In this document: in pieces, positions 15,480-20,950 of the stretch
How the letters are laid out: the number at the start of each line of letters is the position of its first letter
Position numbering within the stretch: the stretch's first letter is position 1
IMG/VR virus record: IMGVR_UViG_3300048797_000073
Coordinates: 1-24,549 of that record
Source: a virus
Direction: 5' to 3' (one strand)
DNA length: 24,549 bases
Translations under genes and position numbers: made by a program
The notes under the pieces: model-generated
The model's database searches: none
The model's input: the letters and a program-made list of their open reading frames with translations, nothing else
Told to the model about the DNA's origin: nothing

Positions 15480-15709
15480 TGGGCGCCTCCGGGTTCGGTC
15501 TTGGCCTTCAGGCCCAGGGCCGCACCGTGGGCCACGGTCACGACAGAAAGGGCAACGGCGAACTCCTGGAGAGCCGAACCGCTGCCCCTATAGACCTGAT
15601 AGGCCTCGTGGCCGATGACCGCAAGGTAGCTGGCAACCCAACTCACCCTGCCCATGTCCAGGGTCGAATTGTCACGCCCCGTCAGAAGGTTTTTGAGGAA
15701 GTCAGGCAT
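15476..15709 (-). CDS. Holin (probable)
   Basis: A 77-residue protein with two hydrophobic segments, about residues 21-37 ('WVASYLAVIGHEAYQVY') and 46-66 ('LQEFAVALSVVTVAHGAALGL'), a polar N-terminus beginning 'MPDFLKNLLTGRD' and a charged C-terminus. Size, topology and position directly after the endolysin fit a small holin that opens the inner membrane for endolysin release. ATG at 15709 overlaps the endolysin end by eight bases; an ATG eight codons upstream is inside the endolysin gene and less likely. Confidence 0.65.
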   Translation of the reverse strand: MPDFLKNLLTGRDNSTLDMGRVSWVASYLAVIGHEAYQVYRGSGSALQEFAVALSVVTVAHGAALGLKAKTEPGGAQ

Positions 15710-16202
15710 TCGGCACCTCATTCGCACGGACAAGCCAGCTTTTGAGGAACTGCTCGTCTTGGGGGTGCTCTGCGGCCACGGCGTCGTAGTGGGCCACGCT
15801 GACCTGGATAAGGGCCTTCATGAGCAGCGCGGAGTCACAGGCGTTCAGTGCCGCTTCAGTGGCGGGACCATAGGCGCCGTCCTCGGCGATCTCGGCACCA
15901 ATAACAACGGCGGCCCTCTGTGCAAGCTTCACGCCAGAGGGCAATCCGTCGTTCACATCCATGTCCAAGATCTTCGTGGCGCACGCCTGATCCTGGATCC
16001 CGTTGAACTTCCAGTAGCTCTGCCGGTAGATCAGTGAGGCCAGGGGTAACGGAAGGTCGCGCATGTCGCCCTGAAATCCGTTTGCCCTGGCCACAACCTG
16101 CGTGATGCCGTAATTCGTGGGACCGCCCGCATCGCCCTTTACATTGCAATACCCGCCCTCGTTTTTAAGAATGAACGACAGTGCTTTGCCAAAGTCAGCC
16201 AT
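15702..16202 (-). CDS. Endolysin, glycoside hydrolase family 108 type (N-acetylmuramidase)
   Basis: A 166-residue enzyme that cuts the glycan chain of peptidoglycan. The N-terminus has 'ILKNEGGYCNVKGDAGGPTNYGIT', split here as 'NEGGY' with catalytic Glu15 and 'GGPTNYGIT', the signature of the GH108/ZliS family. The second half (about 100-166, 'DGAYGPATEAALNA' to 'FLKSWLVRAN') matches the family's C-terminal peptidoglycan-binding part. No signal peptide is seen, so release should depend on the holin. ATG at 16202 is chosen for the family N-terminus. Its 58-bp leader folds into two hairpins, one covering the ribosome binding site. Confidence 0.92.
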   Translation of the reverse strand: MADFGKALSFILKNEGGYCNVKGDAGGPTNYGITQVVARANGFQGDMRDLPLPLASLIYRQSYWKFNGIQDQACATKILDMDVNDGLPSGVKLAQRAAVVIGAEIAEDGAYGPATEAALNACDSALLMKALIQVSVAHYDAVAAEHPQDEQFLKSWLVRANEVPNA

Positions 16203-16205
16203 GAG

Positions 16206-16227
16206 CCTGGGTCTCCAATGACCCAAG
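16206..16227 (-). promoter_or_regulatory. Hairpin over the endolysin ribosome binding site
   Basis: On the minus strand CTTGGGTC, loop ATTGGA, GACCCAGG: an 8-bp stem with one G-T pair. It ends three bases before the endolysin ATG and encloses both purine-rich candidates for the Shine-Dalgarno site (GGAG at loop/stem edge, AGG in the 3' arm). It could delay endolysin translation; inference from structure. Confidence 0.55.
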
Positions 16228-16242
16228 ACTCATGCCCGTATA

Positions 16243-16259
16243 GGCTACTATGTGTAGCC
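16243..16259 (-). other. Hairpin directly after the HTH-like gene
   Basis: A perfect six-base inverted repeat GGCTAC / GTAGCC with a five-base loop lies one base after the stop of the upstream gene. No T-run follows, so termination by it alone is doubtful. Together with the second hairpin it fills the endolysin leader, where a promoter or mRNA end could also lie. Confidence 0.45.
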
Positions 16260-16260
16260 G

Positions 16261-16560
16261 TTAGGCTGACCGGCGCCGGTCCAGCTCTGCCCGGTAGTCG
16301 CGGACCACCAGGGCGCGGCACACTCCTAGGCGCTCGCAGATCACCCGCACGGTCTGGCCGGCGCAGCGCATGCGATAGACCCGGGCGCGCCGGAGGGCCA
16401 CGGACAAATACATATCGGCAAGACCAGCCTGTGCCAGCTCCTCCAGCACCGCGGCGACGTGGGTCTCTGCCTCAGCCCATGCCTTCGCCGGTTCGACGCC
16501 GTGGGCTTCCAGGATGCGGGCCTGATTGCAAACCAGGATGGTGATGGGATCCGGTCTCAC
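16261..16560 (-). CDS. Small helix-turn-helix-like protein
   Basis: A 99-residue protein. The C-terminal half contains a likely HTH, 'GQTVRVICERLGVCRALVVR', preceded by helices including 'MYLSVALRRARVYRMR'. The region recalls the DNA-binding end of Mor/HTH-type phage regulators, though I cannot assign a family, and a packaging or structural role is not excluded. GTG at 16560 is chosen because it overlaps the stop of the small upstream frame (GTGA) and the preceding residues have odd composition; an in-frame ATG at 16680 would give 139 residues and overlap the terminase end. It lies just before the lysis cassette, so it might regulate lysis genes (inference). Confidence 0.6.
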   Translation of the reverse strand: MRPDPITILVCNQARILEAHGVEPAKAWAEAETHVAAVLEELAQAGLADMYLSVALRRARVYRMRCAGQTVRVICERLGVCRALVVRDYRAELDRRRSA

Positions 16561-16634
16561 AGGGCCGCCAGCCAGTAGGACAAAGCTTTGAGGGCGCGCC
16601 ACGGGTGACGGAGGATCTTCTGTGTGAGGTTCAT
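16557..16634 (-). CDS. Possible 25-residue peptide
   Basis: A frame of 25 codons starting 21 bases after the terminase stop and ending in TGA that overlaps the GTG of the next gene, the coupling used across the cluster. The peptide begins MNLTQKILRHPWRALK and continues with a short hydrophobic end containing Tyr and Trp, so it would be a basic amphipathic helix. There is no strong Shine-Dalgarno site. It may be a real micro-protein or only a leader that couples translation. Confidence 0.35.
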   Translation of the reverse strand: MNLTQKILRHPWRALKALSYWLAAL

Positions 16635-16655
16635 TTTGTATCCATTGATGGGTGG

Positions 16656-17963
16656 TTATCCGACTGCTTCCAGCGACCATTCGACGCGGGGTTTGATCGG
16701 GTATTCGAAATGGATGAAATAGCCGGCACCGTCATTCGGGTGGTCATGGCCCGTGGCCTTGTCTGGCTCTCCGTTGGCCGCCCAGGCCTGCTGCTCTAGG
16801 CCGTCGGCGTAAGTGGGGCACAGGAACTCATTCACGAGGTATCGGCGCTGCTTCTGTGCATTGCAGAACATGCCGTTCATGGCGTTGATGCGGTTCTTGA
16901 CGGGCGGGTTGGCCTCTGGGGCACAGACTCGGAACCCGGCTTGCTTCAGCAGCACAATGTCTGTTTCCGAGGCGTTAACGGACTTCCGACTCGCGCCGCT
17001 CGCATCTGGGTAAATGCGAATTTGGCAATTGGACCGGTATTTGCCATCATCAAACTTCCAGAATCGCTCTTTAATCTTCTGGATCATGTCAGGAGTGTCA
17101 TAGCCGTTCACTATCTCGTCTACGGCTCGGGGCAGACCCTCCCGCTTCACATGGACAATCGCAGCCATCTTGCCAACATTGAAGTCCATGCCGATGAACA
17201 GAATCTCTCCGGGGTTGACCGTGTCATCGCAATGGTTCAGGTGCCGATCGTAGGAGGCATAGACGTTTCCCGTCTGGAGATTCACGAACTGGCCGTCGAT
17301 GTAGGCCTTGATCAGGTTCTCCGGGTAGCTCGCCAGCAGCGAGGAGATGTAGTCCTCGGGCAGGTTGGCCTCGTTGTCATAGGTTGAGGACTGCACCATC
17401 CCGTAGAGCGAAGCCAGGGCAGGCTTCTTCTGTGGCTGGCGCAAGAATTGGTCATAGACGAAGCGGAAGCCCTCGGGCGTCGTGGTCACGTCGATCCCAT
17501 TGCGCAGGCCGTCCCGCTTGTAGCGCATGCGGGCGATGATCTTGCGCCAGGCCTGCTGGGCCTTGACGGGGTTCATCACATCAATTTCGTCCACCAGGGC
17601 ATGGCCGATCTTGAACCCGACGATGGACGCAGGGTCCTCCATGGACCGGCAAAGAATTATCCCCAGGAAGATGCGGCCCCGCCACACCTCCACCTCATGG
17701 TTCGCTTGCTTGACGTTCACCCGGAGGCCCCAATCGGCGAAGGCCTCTTCCACGGTGGGGTAGAAAATATCCCGGATTTGAGGGTATGTGGGCGCAAAAT
17801 AGGCCGCATTGATCCTGGGAAACTCATAGAAATGCTTCGCCGCACCGCCGCATCCCGCCCAGGTCTTCCCGGAGCCGAAGCCGCCAACATAGCCCCGGAA
17901 TTTATGGGGTAGGCTCAGAAATTTGGCCTGGGGAATAGTGAGGGTCGGGGCTATGTCGTTCAG
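16656..17963 (-). CDS. terL: Terminase large subunit, ATPase-nuclease, apparent CTG start
   Basis: The motor that packages DNA into the prohead and cuts it. With the start at 17963 the protein has 435 residues: Walker A 'GGFGSGKT' (27-34), Walker B 'LVDEID' (123-128), and RNase H-like nuclease acids Asp260 ('FIGMDFN'), Asp320 ('IYPDASG') and Asp411 in 'HPNDGAGY'. The first ATG/GTG/TTG-type codon in frame is GTG at 17753, which would remove the Walker A. Between the upstream in-frame stop at 18036-18038 and that GTG there is no ATG, GTG or TTG. CTG at 17963 has GGAGG five bases upstream and overlaps the small-subunit stop as CTGA, the same geometry as other junctions. The gene is certain; the start codon is inferred. 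Confidence 0.93.
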   Translation of the reverse strand: MNDIAPTLTIPQAKFLSLPHKFRGYVGGFGSGKTWAGCGGAAKHFYEFPRINAAYFAPTYPQIRDIFYPTVEEAFADWGLRVNVKQANHEVEVWRGRIFLGIILCRSMEDPASIVGFKIGHALVDEIDVMNPVKAQQAWRKIIARMRYKRDGLRNGIDVTTTPEGFRFVYDQFLRQPQKKPALASLYGMVQSSTYDNEANLPEDYISSLLASYPENLIKAYIDGQFVNLQTGNVYASYDRHLNHCDDTVNPGEILFIGMDFNVGKMAAIVHVKREGLPRAVDEIVNGYDTPDMIQKIKERFWKFDDGKYRSNCQIRIYPDASGASRKSVNASETDIVLLKQAGFRVCAPEANPPVKNRINAMNGMFCNAQKQRRYLVNEFLCPTYADGLEQQAWAANGEPDKATGHDHPNDGAGYFIHFEYPIKPRVEWSLEAVG

Positions 17964-18457
17964 GACTGCCTCCGCGCATCCACCACGTTGATATTCACCA
18001 CGGAAGGCATGGGGAGGTCCTGGGCGTCTTCGTCGTCAGCGAAGGCGCCAACGTGCTTGCCGAGCAGTTCCAGCGAGCGGTTGGCGCCGGAACTATCAAA
18101 GGTCCAGACGTTGGCCAGCACCTCTTTGCCTGTCGCGGGGTCCGTAGTGTAGACCTGGAGCTGCTTCCGATCCTTGCCGCTGCCGACCATGACCTTTTCC
18201 CGCTGCATGCACCGCTGGGCGACTTCCCTCAGGCCCGAAACGACGTATTCGACCGTCACGAGGGTTTCCTTTCGAACTTCCTTATGTGCCTCAGCAATCG
18301 CGGACTTAATATCAGCATTTTTCAGCAGTCTTGAAGCATTCACATCCGCCGAGTGCCCACAAGCCCTGTACCCAGCGCGTTTATATGCTGCTGACAAATT
18401 TTGCGGATCCTTGATGTATTCCTCGACGAACTTCTGTTGTTTGCCGCTCAAACTCAT
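17960..18457 (-). CDS. terS: Terminase small subunit
   Basis: A 165-residue DNA-recognition subunit that binds the packaging site and regulates the large subunit. The N-terminal half follows the Terminase_2 pattern: 'LSGKQQKFVEEYIKDPQNL', 'AAYKRAGYRA', and 'NASRLLKNADIKSAI', with a helix-turn-helix in residues about 5-50. The C-terminal half holds the oligomerisation and large-subunit-contact part; the last residues are variable. ATG at 18457 overlaps the NinB stop (ATGA). Confidence 0.9.
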   Translation of the reverse strand: MSLSGKQQKFVEEYIKDPQNLSAAYKRAGYRACGHSADVNASRLLKNADIKSAIAEAHKEVRKETLVTVEYVVSGLREVAQRCMQREKVMVGSGKDRKQLQVYTTDPATGKEVLANVWTFDSSGANRSLELLGKHVGAFADDEDAQDLPMPSVVNINVVDARRQS

Positions 18458-18966
18458 GCAATCTCCCTGGCGTGCGGGATGTAGTGGGGAACCTCGGTGC
18501 GCTCCGTGAACTCCACGAAGAACTGCTCCGCGGCGAAGGCCTCGACCTGAAGGCGGAAGCAGTGCATGCCCGGGTCGGTGAGCTGGGTCGTGGAGCCCAT
18601 GCACATCCGGGCGCCAGTGACCGGGTTAATGCTCCACTTGCGGTAGGCCTCGGGGTCAGTGACATGCGATGGCTCAAAGTCAGGGGCGTCCGGATCGGGC
18701 AGGAACATGGCCTTGAAGCCTTCGTGCCATTCCTCAGCGGCATACTGGCGTCCGTTGTGCCAGGCCTGCCGGGCGATGTCCGAAAGAGGCCCTGCCCAAT
18801 AGGAAGCATTCGCGTCTTGCTTGCGCTTGCGGGGTTCCTCCCGGATGAGGACCTGCAAGGGACAGATGGGATCCAAGGGCAGGTTCGGAATGGTATTGAG
18901 GGCGTAGGCGACTTGGGCGGAGGCGCGGAGGAGGATGGAGATCGGTTCAACCTTGGGGCGCTTCAC
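18454..18966 (-). CDS. NinB-like recombination protein
   Basis: A 170-residue protein. It follows the outline of lambda NinB (Orf), which binds single-stranded DNA and SSB and helps recombination-mediator loading: 'LQVLIREEPRKRKQDANASYW' (split 'REEPRKRKQDANASYW'), 'LSDIARQAWHNGRQYAAEEWHE', 'FKAMFLP', and 'MCMGSTTQLTDPGMHCF' with the closing helix 'AFAAEQFFVEF'. GTG at 18966 overlaps the previous stop (GTGA) and follows AGGGGAGG; more upstream in-frame starts lie in the preceding gene. It ends at the terminase genes and is the last DNA-metabolism gene. Confidence 0.85.
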   Translation of the reverse strand: MKRPKVEPISILLRASAQVAYALNTIPNLPLDPICPLQVLIREEPRKRKQDANASYWAGPLSDIARQAWHNGRQYAAEEWHEGFKAMFLPDPDAPDFEPSHVTDPEAYRKWSINPVTGARMCMGSTTQLTDPGMHCFRLQVEAFAAEQFFVEFTERTEVPHYIPHAREIA

Positions 18967-19262
18967 GACCTCCCCTCGTTGAGAGCCGTTCTCAGCGCTG
19001 TGGGCGTTCGGGCAAGGGCCAAGCGACGGATCCACCCGATCAGGCCCTTTGGCTTCACCTGGGGGGCGTGGGGCGCGGGCGAGGTGCCCTTGTATCCATC
19101 GCGGCGATCTAAATACGCTTGCGCATTGATATCCCGGATGCTGTCGCATTGTTTATGGATAGATTCGGTCAAAGTTCCGACCACTGCGAACTCAATGCTG
19201 TTTTCTTCCTTTGCGATCAGGACTTCAGTGCCGTCGATGATGCAGTTGGCGAGGGTGGTCAT
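18963..19262 (-). CDS. Hypothetical protein
   Basis: A 99-residue protein of no family known to me. The first 50 residues look folded, with strands 'ANCIIDGTEVLIAKEE' and 'IEFAVVGTLTESIH'; the C-terminal half is basic and Pro-rich with 'KGLIGWIRRLALARTP', a possible amphipathic or DNA/membrane-contacting helix. It overlaps both neighbours by four bases (ATGA and GTGA), so it is part of the replication-recombination operon. Confidence 0.65.
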   Translation of the reverse strand: MTTLANCIIDGTEVLIAKEENSIEFAVVGTLTESIHKQCDSIRDINAQAYLDRRDGYKGTSPAPHAPQVKPKGLIGWIRRLALARTPTALRTALNEGRS

Positions 19263-19519
19263 GGCGTTTTCCTTTCAGGGGGTCGGGGGCCGTGGTGTTT
19301 GGTGGTGTCGGCGTAAGCCATTGCCTTTGCCAGGGGTTCGGGGATGCCGCCGTCGTGGTGCATAATCGCGAACCGTTCGACGCAAAGTTCGTCCCAAGAG
19401 CCGCGATCCATGCGTGTTTTGAGCGTGACGATGGCCGCAGACGCCCTATCGGTGAGACTGGACGTTTGGCGGTTAGCCTGAAATCCAGCAGTGGTGCGTG
19501 TATCCGTAGTTCCAACCAT
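19259..19519 (-). CDS. Hypothetical protein with ER-x-AIM-DGG motif
   Basis: An 86-residue protein. The C-terminal helix 'WDELCVERFAIMHHDGGIPE' followed by 'LAKAMAYADT' is a motif I associate with the ends of phage replication proteins ('ER-x-AI-x3-DGG-x-P-x3-A'), without known function. ATG at 19519 is chosen since AAGGGG lies just upstream and the longer version would begin inside the origin-like spacer. It is the first gene after that spacer. An imperfect hairpin (19526-19544) overlaps its ribosome binding site. Confidence 0.65.
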   Translation of the reverse strand: MVGTTDTRTTAGFQANRQTSSLTDRASAAIVTLKTRMDRGSWDELCVERFAIMHHDGGIPEPLAKAMAYADTTKHHGPRPPERKTP

Positions 19520-19546
19520 CAGTTCGCCCCTTCGTGGAAAGGGCAC

Positions 19547-19555
19547 ATATCCACA
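19547..19555 (+). promoter_or_regulatory. DnaA-box-like nonamer
   Basis: ATATCCACA, one mismatch (first base) from the DnaA box TTATCCACA. It lies in the 100-bp spacer together with a palindrome and iteron-like repeats. A single nonamer can occur by chance; the context raises its weight. Confidence 0.45.
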
Positions 19556-19565
19556 GATGCAGAGA

Positions 19566-19582
19566 CATACACACGTTGTATG
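19566..19582. other. Spaced palindrome, operator-like
   Basis: CATACA, five bases, TGTATG: perfect six-base arms, the form of a site for a dimeric DNA-binding protein. It is intergenic, between DnaA-like box and repeats. It may also fold as a hairpin in RNA. Confidence 0.45.
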
Positions 19583-19600
19583 GGCTGACACGACTGACTT

Positions 19601-19637
19601 TCATTGACTTCATTGAATGTCATTGACATGTCATTGA
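19601..19637 (+). repeat. Four iteron-like direct repeats (TCATTGA)
   Basis: TCATTGA occurs four times, starting at 19601, 19610, 19620 and 19631. The spacing of 9-11 bp places the copies on one face of the helix. They straddle the stop codon of the initiator-like gene, so are partly coding. Iterons near or in an initiator gene are typical of theta-type phage and plasmid origins. Confidence 0.65.
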
Positions 19638-20009
19638 CCCTTCCGCTGCTTTCTTGGACGCACGTTCACGGGCCTTGGCCTCCCGGTTGTATTCCTTCCG
19701 CTCGTCTTCGTTGCGGATCTTGGAATATTTCGAATGGGAAACCACACGGTATTGGAACTGGCCATCCCGAATCAGGCGCCGGCCACCTTCGTCAGGGTTC
19801 CGGCTGAAGGGGTCAGGCTGTTCGAGGAAGGTGATGGCCGTGAGGACCCGATCAACCGGCATTCCGATCATGGCGGCGACTAGGGGCGGGTTGAGTTCGA
19901 CGCTGCCCTTCACCGTCTTGGTGAGGGCGAAGGTCCACACGGCGAACACATCAGGCCCGGCGCCCAACATGGACCCTTCGAACATCGAGGCGAACACTTT
20001 CCCATACAT
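19620..20009 (-). CDS. Winged-helix replication-initiator-like protein
   Basis: A 129-residue protein. The start 'MYGKVFASMFEGSML' and following helices ('VFAVWTFALTKT', 'LNPPLVAAMIGMP', 'RVLTAITFLEQPDPFSRN') form the winged-helix outline of phage replisome-organiser / initiator-like proteins, followed by 'YRVVSHSKYSKIRNEDER' and a very basic, charged helix to the end. The likely role is origin binding or primosome recruitment, supported by the preceding primase and by the iteron-like repeats at its 3' end. ATG at 20009 overlaps the primase stop by one base (TGATG); the longer version starting at 20042 lies in the primase gene. Confidence 0.7.
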   Translation of the reverse strand: MYGKVFASMFEGSMLGAGPDVFAVWTFALTKTVKGSVELNPPLVAAMIGMPVDRVLTAITFLEQPDPFSRNPDEGGRRLIRDGQFQYRVVSHSKYSKIRNEDERKEYNREAKARERASKKAAEGSMTCQ

Positions 20010-20950
20010 CACGCCACCATCCCGGTCTGGGCTTGGCCCCACACGTCGTTCCAGTCATCCCCGGGGTTCGGCGGAATCATGACCTCGACATCGAACCCTT
20101 TAAGCCGGAGCGCCTGGGCCTTGGCAAAAGCCGCCTTTTGGCCCTCAAAGAGCTTGTGCGCATCGTTGTCGCCGAAGATGACGACGCTCTTGACGCCCTC
20201 GGGAGGAACCCATGACAGGATGCCGTTCGCGCTGAGGGTGGACCACACAGGGAGGTTGAAGATCTTTCCGGAGCTGATCGCCGTCTCTACCCCTTCGGCT
20301 ATGCCCAAACGCTCCTGGACCCCTTTCAGCCTCACGGCGGCCCCTTCCAGCGGGCGGCCTGGCATGATCTTCCGCACCGGATCCAGATTAGCCTTATAGC
20401 CATCAGGGGTCAGGTAGGTCCGATGGATCGATACCAACTCCCCGACGGAGTCACGCAAGGAAGCCAGAAGGGCCGGATACCTCAATGGGTTCTGGAGGTC
20501 GTATCGGAGGGATGGGTGATGGGCGAGTCCTGAGATTCCGGTCGGATCTCCACATCGGCGCTCCAGATAGGTCCATGAGGCCGTGCCGGGGGCGAGTTTT
20601 TGGCTGGTGAAACCGAGCTTCTTCAAGGCCCCAACCTTTTCCTGTTCCGACCGTTCCGCCCTGATCTCATCCTTCTGGACGGTGCCAACTAGCCCATCCA
20701 CCTCCCGGGCCGCCGTGGCGAAATCCCAGCCCCGGGCGTTCATCACGAGGTCCATGCCGAGCCCAGGCTTGCACCCAGAGCAGAAGTAGGAACCAGAGCC
20801 GTCCTTATCATCGAAACGAAACCGATCTTTCCCACCACAGAAAGGGCATTTGTGGTGTTTCCCGTCCAGGAATGCAGGGTCAATCCCGAGGGTCGTGATG
20901 ATGCCGCGCCATCGGCCCCGGGCGGCGTCCTTCGTCTTCTCCATGCTCAT
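20009..20950 (-). CDS. DNA primase, zinc ribbon plus TOPRIM
   Basis: A 313-residue protein that should make RNA primers for phage replication. An N-terminal zinc ribbon has Cys35, Cys38, Cys57 and Cys60 in 'KCPFCGGKDRFRF' and 'YFCSGC', the P4-alpha-like primase type. The TOPRIM catalytic part has Glu219 in 'IAEGVETA' and Asp261/Asp263 in 'VIFGDNDAH'. There is no C-terminal helicase domain; the adjacent SF2 gene may not substitute, so a host replicative helicase could be recruited (inference). ATG at 20950 overlaps the helicase stop (ATGA). Confidence 0.92.
   Translation of the reverse strand: MSMEKTKDAARGRWRGIITTLGIDPAFLDGKHHKCPFCGGKDRFRFDDKDGSGSYFCSGCKPGLGMDLVMNARGWDFATAAREVDGLVGTVQKDEIRAERSEQEKVGALKKLGFTSQKLAPGTASWTYLERRCGDPTGISGLAHHPSLRYDLQNPLRYPALLASLRDSVGELVSIHRTYLTPDGYKANLDPVRKIMPGRPLEGAAVRLKGVQERLGIAEGVETAISSGKIFNLPVWSTLSANGILSWVPPEGVKSVVIFGDNDAHKLFEGQKAAFAKAQALRLKGFDVEVMIPPNPGDDWNDVWGQAQTGMVA

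Noticed and set aside
17753-17755. GTG at 17753 as start of the large terminase
   Set aside because: It would remove the Walker A and leave about 200 bases of clearly coding sequence unexplained.
18472-19365. 297-codon plus-strand ORF opposite NinB region
   Set aside because: Spans several minus-strand genes and the spacing between them; no recognisable protein features.
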